DNA from: Ovis canadensis
Taxonomy: Eukaryota > Chordata > Mammalia > Artiodactyla > Bovidae
Assembly: GCF_042477335.2 (NCBI RefSeq)
Contig: NC_091247.1
Coordinates: 65,522,501 to 65,586,500 of the forward strand
DNA: 64,000 nt
Reading direction: 5' to 3'
Numbering within the stretch: the first letter of the stretch is position 1; every line of letters starts with the position of its first letter. Below are positions 1-12,110 of the stretch, in pieces. The notes under the pieces were generated by a model. The model did not search any database. It saw only the letters and a program-made list of their open reading frames with translations, and was not told the origin of the DNA. The translations under genes and the position numbers were made by a program.

Positions 1-824
1 GAGATCTCTTCTTATTTTTCACTTCTGAAGCAGGAACTGTCATTAACATTCATGTAATATATTCATTTCTTTGCATCTTGTATGGTACTGATGTATATCT
101 GTCTTAACACTCAAAGTGGAAAAAACAAAACAAAAAACATGTATTGTGAACTGAAGCATTCTAGACTTTAGGAGCGATCTGCCATTACATGTCCCTATAC
201 AAGCTGCCTAATCCTCCAAGATTCAGTTTCTGCACTTGAATAAAAAGGGTATTGCTCATCACCAGTGTCTGTAAAGATTCAACAAGGTATAAATGCATCA
301 AATGCTGAGCAAGGGTGCTGACAGGGAAGAGACTGTCAGTGAGTGTTGAGTTTCTTTCCCTTTCTCGTAACAAGATTATAGACTTCCCATACTGGGATTG
401 CATCTTACATGTCAGAACAGCCTTGAAAGAGGCAGTGACTTCAAATATTTGTGGAATTCATATTTTGAATAATAATGAGAGAAGTATAAAGAGGCAGAAA
501 GCCAAAACAGCAAGTGCAACTGAAAGAAACCAGTATTTGGACACATAATATTCTTGTTTGTTTCAGAAAATATTAGTAAACAGTTGTGAGTGGCTTCGGG
601 AGGAGACGAGGAAAAATGATAGCTTCACGTGGATGAGGATTATGGGGTGAGCTTTTGACATGGAGGCTACATGAAGCGGAAGGTTGAGTAAGAGGAAATG
701 GCAGGAGAATCAGGCATGGATTCTCCATGGGCCAAGTGGCAGGGAATGCTAGTGTTCCAAGATGATAAAAAGTTAAAATAACCCACCTCTATTGTGTTTC
801 CTTCAAAAAAAGACTATAATTTGT
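1..824. other. Single-copy AT-rich sequence, no gene seen
   Basis: Two short overlapping frames on opposite strands (185-403 and 315-548) have no recognisable domain and look like chance frames. No repeat family is recognised. Confidence 0.5.
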
Positions 825-1160
825 TATAAAAAATTAGAAACAGACCCAGGGACACAGAAAAACTTACAGCTACCAAAGGAAAAAAGGAGGGGGAGGGATA
901 AAATAAGAGTATGGGACTAACAGACAGATAACACTATATATAAAATAGATAACCATTAAGGACCTACTTTATAACATAGGGATTTATATTCAATATCTTA
1001 TAATGGTAAAGAATCTGAAAATGAATATACATATGTGTGTGTATATATATACACACACACATATATATAACTAAATCACTTTGCTGTACACCTGAATCTC
1101 ACACGATATTGTAAATCAACTATAATTAAATAAATAAATACATCAATAAGAATTAAAAAA
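825..1160 (+). mobile_element. L1 3' untranslated region fragment
   Basis: The segment has the features of an artiodactyl L1 3' end: a purine-rich GGGGGAGGGATAAA stretch, a motif of the form ACTATATATAAAATAGATAACC, then the block around CACTTTGCTGTACACCTGAA and GTAAATCAACTATA, ending in an A-rich tail with TAAA repeats. ORF2 is absent, so this is a severely 5'-truncated copy. It contains a TG/TA microsatellite that has become a perfect palindrome at 1031-1064. Confidence 0.8.
1031..1064. repeat. Perfect 34-bp TG/TA palindrome
   Basis: ATATGTGTGTG followed by a TA core and then CACACACATAT reads the same on both strands over 34 bases. It is an alternating purine-pyrimidine microsatellite inside the L1 3' region, able in principle to extrude as a cruciform or adopt Z-DNA. 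Confidence 0.9.
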
Positions 1161-4100
1161 ATTTCTGAAACAGCATGAAGTGCCAAAAAATCAGGGGAAA
1201 AAAGTTTTAAATGACATATCAACTTCATGACTAGGTAATATCTCCCAAACTAAAACTCAAAGAGCTTAATTCAACCCCCAAGTTTGGCTAAGGAAAGTAG
1301 GTTCTGGAATCAGTGAAAATTAAAACAGACTAATCGTACTAGAATTTCCTTTGCAGATTAGTGGTGTTGGATTAAGAATTGTTTCCAGCTCACAGAATAA
1401 ACAAATTTAAACCTTGAAAGAGGCATCCTCTTGCAATATATATATATTTTAATTTGGAAAACAGAAGATGAACCAAAGAGACTGGAAATACTTAAGTTCA
1501 CAAAATGTGTCAGTGACAAAACCAAATAAAAACTATCACCTCAGATCTGGACTTCACCTTAGAAATGCACTATTGAAACATTCCAGTGTTTTGTTGGAAT
1601 CTTCCACAATGACACTCTCCATAGATAATGTTTTGTCCTCATCACCTCCCTTGTGAAGGAAAAAATCACATTGATAAGCACCCACTCAACTCACTCCTAA
1701 GCATCGCACATGTTAATTTCTCAACAACACAAATTTAATTCGTCTCAGCATGATTCTCCTGCGGTGCGTACCCCTCCACATAAACAAAATGGGGATTCGT
1801 TGCCATGGCAACAGAGTGTGACTTTGATCAGCTTCAATGATCATTGGCAGTCACATGCCTTTGATAGATACCAAATTGTGAGTAAGGTTTGATTATTCAA
1901 TTTTTCAACCTCTGATTCTGTAAGAGGCTACTTCCATTCACCAGAAGGAGTTTAGGGGGGAAAAAAAGAAACAAAACAAAACAAAAAAACTATAAGACAG
2001 CTGTACTTTTGAGACAACAAAGTGCTTAGGGAATGTAAAAATCCATGAGGAGGTGAGTACCTTGAGAATGACTGGTTCACCTTTTGTATAATCTGGTCTG
2101 TGGGCCCTGCCAAGCCACTAGGAAGAAGAGGCTGTTTCCCTTTTCCTTTCACGGCAGATGTAGGTGATATTTAAGGTTGAGTGTGCAGGTGTTTTGGGGG
2201 TTGATTTGTGTGGGAAGAGGAGAGGTGGTAGCCTGTAGCTTGACAGAAGAGGAGAAAAAAAAAATCTGAACAATGTGTTGAAAAAGACTACAGTCTGAGC
2301 TGCACAGGACCAGCTGTTTTTGCTAATTAGAATAACAAAAATAGCACATGCTAAAATGTTTTTCTTTTTTTTTTTCTCAAAAGCAATGAATGCTCTAGGA
2401 ACTATAAGGAATGAGCTTTAAAATCCGTTTAAATGGAGGAACATTTCAGGAAACATATGGGGAAGGAACTGAAAGGGAGACGGAGAGTAGGGAAATAACA
2501 TTTGATTTTCGGCTGAATTTTTTCTGAAAGATGATAAATTGGGGCTATTTTTCCTTTCTCTTAACATTTAATAGGAAATGTTTTCATCATATCTATATTT
2601 CACAAAAATGCCACTGTTTCTGTATTTTACAGGAACGTGGTATATAAGCACCATGCCCACTCCAAACCAAGGGAGGGTGGGCGCTGAAAAGAGTTGCATA
2701 TGCTCTATCATACATATTGCATGTCTCATCTCCTCCCTCACGTTTTCTCCAAAGCAGTAAAGAGTAATTCAAAAACTTTGAATACAGGAATAACGTTTGT
2801 GACAACGACAACATTCTGGACATCTGCACTGTTAGAGTACTTATAATAAAGTCACATGGCCATGGGGAAATTTCACAGAATTACAATCACAGTAATTTGC
2901 CAAGGTGTATAACTAGTTTGTTTTCAGCTGTTCTTCTCATGAATAAATATCAAGCAGGAATATCCTAAAGCTAGCACAAGCTGTCACTTAACCAAAATAT
3001 TCAATATTTAACATCGAATTTGGAATTTCATAAGTGAAAATAATTACTGCAAAAGCAAAATAATATACATGTGTATATTTGCATGCCTAAATGCACACAA
3101 CTACATGTTAAAATTCAGATTCCACCGCATCCTTATCAAATGAAAGCATGTCTTGAAAATTGAGCAGGAACAGAAAAGATCTAAGCACAAGTAAATCTCA
3201 GCCATTTTCAAGTACAGCTTGGTCTTCAGTGCTTTAAGGATTGCCTCTCAATGCAAAGGGGAAAATGCAAGCCATCTTCTGCATATGGATGGTAGCTGAT
3301 TACAACTGGTTTAGAATCTTTATTAGAGTTTTTAAATGTTCGAAAACAAAGACTATATAATGGATAAAAACTTATGTTTTTAAATTAATACAAGTGCATC
3401 ACTAAACATTTTAGTGTTAATTTTTGGACTGAATATCACAGTTCAAGTATTTTCTAAAAATCTTTATCCCTCTAGTGAGAATGTAAGAAGAATGTCGTTT
3501 CTTATGATGCACATTACCATACTATTAAATCTGGTTTATATATATTTATGTATATGTATAATTTCTAGTACCTCGCTATAAATTATTTGACTGGAGCAAA
3601 TGGAGATTTTGTTCTTAGCTTCAGAAACCTACAAATGTATCACAAGTTTATAAAATGAGTACTTTAAGTCATTGGAATAATTCTAATATATATTAAGGAT
3701 TTTTGTTTTACTGTTTACTTTCCCATTAGTAGTAAAGTTCTCAGTAATACAGCTTAAGAATTTTTTTCACTTGAATAAAAGAGAAATGATATTGGGGAAG
3801 AAACTCAAACATGAAAATCAAATCTAACTGAATTGTGGGTAATAAGTAGAAATTCCTTTGGGGGATAAATAGTATTTTCACTTGGATAATACCATTTGGT
3901 TCTCTGAATAGATTATTAGCTTCCCCAAAACTTTAGGGAAATAATTCTATGTTGTCTCTCATGATTCATTTTAATCACACCTATATGAAGTAGATAAAGA
4001 AATATATTCATTGAAATTAGGACTCATTGCAAATATTACAAAGGTACAAAATGCCATCCACTTTAATTTGTAAATGATCACAAGCTTTCAGAGAGTTATA

Positions 4101-4429
4101 GGACTTTTGAGCATGAAGTAGATAATTCTGGTGAAAAGGGTGTTAGTTGGGAAATAAAAATAGGATTAGTTACCCAACTAGGCTTCTCAGGGATTCCTCA
4201 AGATTTATGCCAAATCCAATTTATGCTTTAGTTTTCCCATCACTAGAAATGTAACTATTTGGCACAATAAGAAAGATATTAGTACTACTGCAAAAAGAGC
4301 ATGTTAAAATAAGTAGGTTTACTTGATCACAACACAAACCCATGAGTGATAACCTAAAGCAAGCAAAAAGTTGATCAGTAAGTGATGAAAACAGAAATGG
4401 TTAATTCATACTACGATCATTGTAGCCAC
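1161..4429. other. Long single-copy stretch, no gene seen
   Basis: About 3.3 kb without a recognised ruminant SINE or BovB piece. It is AT-rich with frequent stops in all frames; the short frames at 1468-1656, 1710-1892 and 2593-2829 have no known domain. The only notable content is the motif cluster near 1.80 kb, listed separately. Confidence 0.5.
1799..1870. promoter_or_regulatory. Candidate regulatory motif cluster with RFX/X-box palindrome
   Basis: GTTGCCATGGCAAC at 1799-1812 is a perfect 14-bp palindrome matching the full dimeric RFX (X-box) consensus. Nearby are ACTTTGATC (1821-1829) and CCTTTGATA (about 1859-1867), both like TCF/LEF sites, and a second perfect palindrome, CAATGATCATTG, at 1835-1846. 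Four motif-like elements within about 70 bases of otherwise AT-rich sequence suggest an enhancer-like element. This rests on motifs only; no conservation or chromatin data are available here. Confidence 0.4.
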
Positions 4430-4850
4430 CGCATCACACATGTGTCTGTACATGACTGGCAGATCAGAAGGTCCAGTCTTCAAACTATACACTCCTTCCT
4501 CCTTCTCTCCCTCTCCACTTCAGACTTGCAAATCGGCCATTTCCTCTCCTATTCAGCTGCTGCGGTTTGACTTCATTCTCCCATCTTTATCTGCCTAGCT
4601 AATTTTAATTGCTCTAATATCAATTTTCCCATCATCAATGCGTCCTCATTCAATCCACCATCCACACAAATGGGGGTCTCACAAAAACCTCTTCAGCTTC
4701 ATCACCTGCACCCTATCTTCACTTCCTATTTCTTCTTTTGCTCAGGATGCTTGACTTCTCTACCCAGCCTCTGACTACCTATTCACACCTCCCAAGATTC
4801 ACTTCTCTGTATCCATCTTCTCTGAATAGCCTTTCCAATTTCCCAAGGTG
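4430..4850 (+). mobile_element. Probable L2 LINE fragment
   Basis: The pyrimidine-rich sequence includes a phrase like the L2 ORF2 3' region (around CAATCCACCATCCACACA) and later text resembling the L2 3' end, but it is strongly diverged. The overlapping 62-aa frame at 4382-4570 is not meaningful. Confidence 0.4.
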
Positions 4851-4907
4851 AAAAGTCGTTTTGACTCTGTTATACTACAGACCTTTCAACTTAACTCTAT
4901 TATATGT

Positions 4908-5115
4908 ATGTGTATGTTAGTCATTCAGTTGTGTCCGACTCTTTGTGACCCCATGGACTGTAGCCTACCAGGCTCCTCTGCCCATGGAATTCTCCAGGCA
5001 AGAATACTGGAGTGGCTTGCCATTCCCTTCGCCAAGGGATCTTCTCGAACCAGAGACTGAACCCTGGTCTCCTGCATTACAAGCAGATTCTTTACCACTG
5101 TGCCACCTGGGTAGA
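4908..5115 (-). mobile_element. Bov-tA SINE
   Basis: On the plus strand it reads from the Bov-A tail (GTGTCCGACTCTTTGTGACC) through CAGGCAAGAATACTGGAGTGG to the inverted tRNA-Glu-derived head (CAGATTCTTTACCACTGTGC), so the element lies on the minus strand. Both the tRNA part and the BovB-related 3' part are present. Confidence 0.9.
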
Positions 5116-6087
5116 TTATAAGTCCTAATCAAAATACTCTGGAGCAAAAACTATTTCCTATTTCTACTAACTATTGGGCATATTTTTGCAAATGCACATA
5201 GTAGGTGTTGAATTTAATCAACTGCTGAGAAAATTGGCCCCAGGGTTTGCTGGAATGAGTGAAAGTACTTCTAATAAATGCACTCATTATTTATAACTAT
5301 TAAAAGTAGATAATAGAAGACTTCTGGTATAAAATGGCATCTGGCCCCCATCCCCTGGCACTGCCTCTCCCAATTGTCAATAACATACATATGAAAATGA
5401 AAAACTCTAACAAGACTGACAGGAAACTCAGTGCCAGAAATCTGGGAAAAATTCAGAGTGATTATAAGGCTGATGCATCAAGAGTGAGAAAACAGTCACT
5501 AGCCTATCCAAGCATCACCTCATAGAACAGAAAAGTCTACCACCTTGAAAGAGCAGTGGGTAATTTTTTTAGGTTCCCATTGTCTGTCGCACAGCTCAGC
5601 TCAGAGATTCAGATCCCTTAATAAACAGGAAACTAAACAGCCATTCTGTTCAAAATGGGTGCTGATTTTCAGGCAGACAGAATATTAAACTCCCTTCCTG
5701 TTCACTCATGTTTTAATGCTATCCAGATAGGAAACCTCTCAGAAAATAATAGTTGAGGAAAAGCGGTGGGAGGGTAATTACAGCACGTTGCATCCTGGGA
5801 GATACTGTACCCAACAAATGAAGTGTGCTAGAAAGAACTGGACGAACACTGCCCTCGATGAATCCTGAAGGTCATAGTTTCAGTTAACTCCATTATTTTG
5901 GGGTGGGTGGTGTGGTCAGTAGAAGGCAGCAGGAACACACTATTGTAAATGTTCACGGGCATTAGAAATTAGGAAGCAAAATGAACATGTTAAGTTATCC
6001 AATAGTACAGATAAAGGTGCAAGGGGGCGGGAAATGGAAGGTAATGAGTCTGGAAAAAAGTTCTCATTTGAGTGAATGTAAGAGAAA
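5116..6087. other. Intervening sequence, possible old L1 5' remnant
   Basis: From about 5315 there is a phrase like ACTTCTGGTATAAAATGGC, faintly reminiscent of an L1 or HAL1 5' region, but it is too diverged to assign. The rest shows no gene or repeat I recognise. Confidence 0.3.
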
Positions 6088-6188
6088 TATTGCCTGGAGA
6101 ATCCCAGGGATGGGGGAGCCTGGTGGGCTGCCGTCTATGGGGTCGCACAGAGTCGGACATGACTGAAGCGACTTAGCAGCAGCAGCAA
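6088..6188 (+). mobile_element. Bov-A-type SINE fragment
   Basis: Begins at GCCTGGAGAATCCCAGGGA and runs through the GTCGCACAGAGTCGGACATG block to ACTTAGCAGCAGCAGCA, the tail form typical of the Bov-A2 second unit. The 5' part is missing. Confidence 0.85.
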
Positions 6189-6689
6189 GAGAAATGAAAC
6201 AACAAAGGACCTGTGATTAAATACGGTAAAACAAGAAAATATCACTCATGTTTTAGATGTTTCTCTCTCTTATAAAAACCAGGAAACAATTTTAGGAAAT
6301 TGTAAGCCAGCCTCAATGTATCATAAAAGTAAAGAATATTTGAGGCAAAAGAAAACAAAAGTGGGATGAAAAGACTACTAAAACTTGAATTAAAATTAAA
6401 AACCTCATGAATAGGAAAGCTAGAATATACAATCTAGCGATGAGCTCTGAAACAATTTAAAATTTTGTTAGCCTTACATAGCTGTTGCAAATATATTTTC
6501 AAATCTGATTGCAATTTAAAAAAAATACTTAAAAAAGAATATACCTGATATAAAAATAATTTAATACTAACCGTCAAAGTCCAACCTCCCTTTGGATAGG
6601 AACAAAGAGAGAATAGAGGATGAGGAAGGGTCTATAAAAGCATTTGCTATGGATAAACACAAGATATTGTTTCTTTCTATACTGCTTTT

Positions 6690-6800
6690 TTGCCATACCA
6701 CACAGCACGTGTTTAGCTCCCCCACCAGGGACTGAATCTGCAACCACTGCATTGGAAGCGCATGGTTTTAACCATTGGATTGCTGGGGAAGTCCCTCTTT
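6690..6800 (-). mobile_element. CHR-like tRNA-derived SINE
   Basis: Reads as the reverse complement of the older cetartiodactyl tRNA-Glu SINE type: CCCACCAGGGACTGAATC, then AACCATTGGATTGCTGGGGAAGTCC at the inverted head end. It lacks the Bov-A tail, so it is distinct from Bov-tA and predates it. Confidence 0.65.
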
Positions 6801-6879
6801 CTACACTGTAATTCTTAGAAAAATGCAAGCTGGATATTTTGAAAACCGAGTAGGAAAAGTATCAAGATATCCACTTCGC

Positions 6880-7620
6880 TAATACTTAGAGAAGATGAAA
6901 GCAGGATTCATTAAAACAATAGCAAACAAAACAAAGGCAACAAAAAGTACAGAAACACAAACGCTGAAGGAAATAAAACATAAAAAGGAAGATAATCATA
7001 AAAAAAGACCAATTTATCAGTTTCGAAAAAAATTGGAAATAGCTGGAAAATGACCAGTTTGACTGAAAAGACACACTCTGTGTGCTGCTACTATGATAGA
7101 TCTAATTTGCAAGTGCAGGTAAATGCTAAAAATAAAAAAGTGAGTAGAGATTTCTCAAGCAAATACAAATTAAATGAAAGTTAAGGTGGCAATGATAACA
7201 CAGGACAATGCAGCTTTTAAGTTAAGAAACATAAAATGGGATAAAAGTACAGTGTTTTATACTGATAAAAGTTATGACAAAAATATAGCAGCCATGAAAC
7301 TTTACATGTCAAATAATACAACATTCAAATGTAAAACTAGGAGATGAACATAAGACGAAAAAGGGAAAGAAACAAGTTGTCATAATAGATTTTAATACAT
7401 CTTGGCTGATCATGAAAAATTTAACAATGGAGAACTGGACTATTATAATGAAAACAACAGTGACATGGAGAATTGATAGAATAGTTGATAGATATATGTA
7501 TTGAGTTACCTACTCTAAAAGCAGAATTTGCTTTTGAAGAATACATGTATGGCATATTTAAAAAATGATAAGATACTAATTCATAGGGGGAAGCTCAAAA
7601 AATTATTAGAAGCAGAAATA
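6880..7620 (+). mobile_element. Possible very old L1/HAL1-type relic
   Basis: A-rich on the plus strand with scattered similarity to the endonuclease part of L1 ORF2 (for example around GCAGAATTTGCTTTTGAAGA at about 7522). No frame is maintained. Weak call. Confidence 0.3.
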
Positions 7621-7639
7621 ATACAGAAAAGTGTAGCTA

Positions 7640-7702
7640 AGACTATATCTGTATATATACATACACACATACAAACACACACATACTTACACACATATAT
7701 AT
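7640..7702. repeat. TA/CA-rich imperfect microsatellite
   Basis: Alternating TATATACATACACACATACAA units run into CACACATATATATG just before the BovB tail begins. Confidence 0.8.
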
Positions 7703-7891
7703 GCTAAAATAGAAATATTACTGCATTTCATAATGTCTTATTAGTGCAGTTCAGTCACTCAGTTTTGTCCAACTCATTGCGACCCCATGGACTGTAGCAC
7801 ACCAGGCTGCCATGTCCATCATCAACTTCTGTAGCCTACTCAAACTCATGTCCATCGTGTCGGTGATGCTGTCCAACCATCTCATCTTCTG

Positions 7892-8998
7892 TCATCCCCT
7901 TCTCCTCCTGCCCCCAATCCTTCCCAGTATCAGGGTCTTTTCCAATGAGTCTGTTCTTCGCATCAGGTGGCCAAAGGATTGGAGTTTCAACTTCAGCCTT
8001 AGTCCTTCCAATGAATATTCAGGACTGATTTCCCTTAGGATTGACAGGTTGGATCTCCTTGCAGTCCAAGGGACTCTCAAGAGTTTGCTCCAACACCACA
8101 GTTGAGAACCATCAAAACTTTGGTACTCACCTTTCTTTATAGTCCAACTCTCACATCCATACATGACTACTGGAAAAACCATAGCTTTGACTAGATGGAC
8201 CTTTGTTGGTAAAGTAATGTCTCTGCATTTTAATATGCTATCTAAGTTGGTCATAACTTTTCTTCCAAAGAGCAAGTATCTTTTTAATTTCACAGCTGCA
8301 ATGATTCTGGAGCCGCCAGAAATAAAGTCTCTCACTGTTCCCATTGTTTCCCCATCTATTTGCCATGAAGTGATGAAACCAGATGCCATGATCTTAGTTT
8401 TCTGAACGTTGAGTTTTAAGCCAACTTTTTCACTCTCCTCTTTCACTTTCATCAAGAGACTCTTTATTTCTTCTTTGCTTTCTGCCATAAGGGTGGTGTC
8501 ATCTGTATATCTGAGGTTATTGATATTGCTCACTGCAACCTTGATTCCACCTTGTGCTTCATCCAGCCTGACATTTTGAATGATATACACTGCATATAAG
8601 TTAAATAAACAGGGTGACAATATACAGCCTTGACATACTCCTTTCCCAATTTGGAACCAGTCTGTTGTTCCATGTCCAGTTCTAGCTGTTGCTTCCTGAC
8701 CTGCATACAGATTTATCAGGAGGCAGGTCAGGTGGTCTGGTAAAGTTCTAGCTGTTGCTTCCTGACCTGCATACAGATTTATCAGGAGGCAGGTCAGGTG
8801 GTCTGGTAATCCCATCTCTTTCAGAATTTTCCACAGTTTGTTGTGATCCACAGTCAAAGGTTTTGGTGTAGTTAATAAAGCAAAAGTAGATGTTTTTCTG
8901 GAACTCTCTTGCTTTTTCAATGATCCAGAAGATGTTGGCAATTTGATCTCTGGCTCCTCTGCCTTTTCTAAGTCTAGCTTGAACATCTGGAAGTTCAC
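7892..8998 (-). pseudogene. BovB reverse transcriptase frame, 368 aa, degraded
   Basis: Open frame covering most of the BovB RT and the C-terminal region. The N-terminal 50 residues are out of frame relative to other copies in this window: motif A (F-I-D-Y-A-K-A-F-D in the best copy) is lost to a frameshift, and homology starts at DHNKLWKILKEMG (residues 51-63). Motif B (QGCILSPCLFNLY) is present. The catalytic box reads YTDD (residues 164-167) where the best copy has YADD. Residues 64-85 are repeated exactly at 86-107, the result of the in-frame 66-bp duplication. The frame ends after GGRRRRG at a TGA that is CGA in two other copies here. It is a fragment of a dead transposon, not a host gene. 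Confidence 0.9.
8678..8809. repeat. Perfect 2 x 66-bp tandem duplication
   Basis: Units 8678-8743 and 8744-8809 are identical, each running from AGTTCTAGCTGTTGC to GTGGTCTGGTAA. The duplication lies inside the BovB RT and preserves the frame, adding 22 residues. The other BovB copies in this window have one unit. Confidence 0.95.
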
Positions 8999-11900
8999 AG
9001 TTCACGTACTGTTGAAGCCTGACTTGGAGAATTTTGAGCATTACTTTACTAGCATGTGAGATGAGTACAATTGTGTGGTAGTTTGAACATTCTTTGGTAC
9101 TGCCTTTCTTTGGGATTGGAATGAAAACTGACCTTTTCCAGTCCTGTGGCCACTACTAAGTTTTCCAGATTTGTTGGCATATTGAGTACAGCACTTTGAC
9201 AGCATCATCTTTCCGGATTTGAAACAGCTCAACTGGAATTCCATTACCTCCACTAGATTTGTTCATACTGTTGCTTTCTAAGGCCCACTTGACTTCGCAT
9301 CCCAAGATGTCTGGCTCTAGGTGAGTGATCACACTATCGTGGTTATCTGGGTCATGAAGATCTTTTTTTTTGTATAATTCTTCTGTGTATTCTCACCACC
9401 TCTTCTTAATATGTTCTTCTTCTCATAGGTCCATACCATTTCTGTCCTTTATTGAACCCATCTTTGCATTAAATCTTCCCTTGGTATCACTAATTTTCTT
9501 GAAGAGATCTCTAGTCTTTCCCATTCTATTGTTTTCCTCATCTCTTGCACTGATCACTGAGGCAGGCTTTCTTATCTCTCCATGCTATTCTTTGGAACTC
9601 TGCATTCAAATGAGTATATCTTCCTTTTCTCCTATGCTTTTCATTTCTCTTCTTTTCATAGCTGTTTATAAGGCCTCCTAAGACAATCATTTTGCCTTTT
9701 TGCATTTCTTTTTCTTGGCGATGGTCTTGATCACTGCCTCCTGTGTAATGTCATGAATCTCCATCCATAGTTCTTCAGGCAGTGTATCAGATCTAATCCC
9801 TTGAATCTATTTCTCACTTCCACTGTATAATCGTAAGTGACTTGATTTAGCTCATACCTGAATGGTCTAGTGGTTTTCCCTATTTTCTTTCTTCAATTTA
9901 AGTCTGAATTTGGCAATAAGGAGTTCATGATCGGAGCCACAGTCAGCTCCCAGTCTTGTTTTTGCTGGCTTTATAGAGCTTCTCCATCTTTGGCTTCAAA
10001 GAACACAATCAATCTTATTTTGGTATTGACCATCTGGTGATGTCCATGTGTAGAGTCTTCTCTTGTGTTGTTGGAAGAGGGTGTTTGCTATGACCAGTGA
10101 GTTCTCTTGGCAAAACTCTGCTAGCCTTTGACCTGCTTTGTTTTGTACTCCAAGGCCAAATTTGCCTGATACTCGAGTTATCTCTTGACTTCCTACTTTT
10201 TTATTCCAGTCTCCTATAATGAAAAGGACATCTTTTGGGGGTATTAATTCTAGAAGGTCTTATAGGTCTTCATAGAACCATTCAGCTTCAGCTTCTTTGG
10301 TATTAGTGATTGGGCATAGACTTGGATTACTGTGATATTGAATGGTTTGCCTTGGAAACGAACAGAGATCATTTTGTCATTTTTGAGACTGCACCCAAGT
10401 ACTGCATTTTGGCCTCTTGTTGACTATGAGGGCTACTCCATTTCTTCTAAGGGATTCTTGCCCACAGTAGTAAATATAATAGTCATCTGAGTTAAATTCT
10501 CCCATTCCAGTCCATTTTAGTTCACTGATCCTAAACTGTCGATGTTCACTCTTGCCATCTGTTTGACCACTTTCAATTTACCTTGATTCACGGACCTAAC
10601 ATTCCAGGTTCCTATGCAATATTGTTCTTACAGCATCGGCCTTTACTTACATAAGCAGTCACATCCACAACTGGGTGTTGTTTGCACTTTGACTCCATCT
10701 CTTCATTCTTTCTGGTGTTATTTCTCCACTCTTCTCCAGCGGTATATTGGGCACCTACCGATGTGGGGGGTTCATCTTTCAGTGTCATCTCCTTTTGCCT
10801 TTTCATATTGTTCGTGGGGTTCTCAAGGCAAGAATATTGCAGTGGTTTGGCATTACCTTCTCCAGTGGACCACGTTTTGTCAGCACTCTCCACCATGACC
10901 CGTCCGTTTTGGTTGTCCCTACACGGCACGGCTCATAGTTTCATTGAGTTAGACAAGGCCTTGGTCCATGTGATCAGTCTGATCAGCTTTCTGTGACTGT
11001 GGTTTTCATTCTGTCTACCCTTTGAGGGATAATGATAAATGGCTTATGGAAGCTTCCTGATAGAAGAGACTTACCGTGGGGGAAACTGGGTCTTTCCAAA
11101 AATTACCGTGGCTTTCAACATATACAGAAAAAAATGCTAAATATTTTTAGTTCATCATTTAATATCCTCAATTGTCTTAGCTTTTAAAGTGCCCATCCAC
11201 CTTAAATCTCTAAGAAAATTTCTATTCCTTATATCCCAAAGAAAAAGAGTCTTAGGGCACACCATTTCTCCCTAAAATGTCCACCCCCTACAACGCAATT
11301 ATCTGAATTATTTGTCCTCAATATGCCATTTAAATATAATTCTATCTTTGATGCTTGTCCTTATTAATCCAGAAACTCAGTTATTCTTGCTCCTCTAAAA
11401 TTTCAATAGCAAGAATCTCTGGTACCTTCTTTTATTATTTGTCATGGATAACTGTCTATAGACAAGATCTTGGTGAGCTCTCACATATGCACAAATTTTC
11501 AAAATCTTTAAAACGACAGGCTGATTGATCCATTTAACTTTGAAATTTGGAATATCCCACAATATTGTTCCTACAAAATTTTCTAAATCAATTCTGATGT
11601 TTGAGGTTTATCCCAGCACACACTCTGAGAATGTATTTCTGAAAAGTATTATGCAATTTCATAGACCCAAATGAACATTTAAAATGGGATAAATTACAGT
11701 AAAATAGTGCAGTACTTTCCTGCCACCAGATTGCAGGCATACTATTACACTAATAAATAAAAATGGATATGATAAACTGTTTTCAATTATGCACTATTTG
11801 GAACTATATTAAGTATTCTAATAAGAGGAGAAAATGGCAATATAAAAATGCTTATAGAAAAATGCAACAGAATAAACATTTAATGAAAGGTTCAGAGGGG

Positions 11901-12042
11901 AGAAATGTGTTCTCTTCTATTCTTTCTCGGAGAAACAAAGCTGCTCAATATAAGACACCAATTCAAATGCAAAATGGGAAGTACAAAAAGCACAGGATGA
12001 AGAAAGTCAATCTCTGAGGAAGAAGAGGCTCCTGGATAATTC

Positions 12043-12110
12043 AAATAGCATCTCTGTACCTCAGTTTACAACCTATAAAATAGGGGCTATTGGATTACAT
12101 GGTTTCCAAG
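12043..12110 (+). mobile_element. MIR SINE core fragment
   Basis: Contains TGTACCTCAGTTTACAACC and TATAAAATAGGGG, matching the MIR phrase CCTCAGTTTCCTCATCTGTAAAATGGGG with old-repeat divergence. Confidence 0.55.

Larger units (their letters stand above)
7745..11095 (-). mobile_element. Nearly full-length BovB (RTE-clade LINE)
   Basis: About 3.35 kb on the minus strand. On the plus strand the order is: 3' tail (CAGTTCAGTCACTCAG), C-terminal region and reverse transcriptase (7892-9060), the linker between RT and endonuclease (about 9060-9840), the apurinic/apyrimidinic-type endonuclease region (about 9850-10600), and 5' leader sequence (about 10600-11095). BovB moves by target-primed reverse transcription and also mobilises the Bov-A SINEs. 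Several frameshifts and stops break the coding sequence, so this copy is dead. It carries a perfect 66-bp tandem duplication at 8678-8809. No clear target-site duplication was found, because the right boundary is uncertain. Confidence 0.93.

Noticed and set aside
8678..8809. Regular repeats considered as a CRISPR-like array
   Set aside because: Two abutting identical units without spacers in a eukaryotic LINE; a simple tandem duplication.
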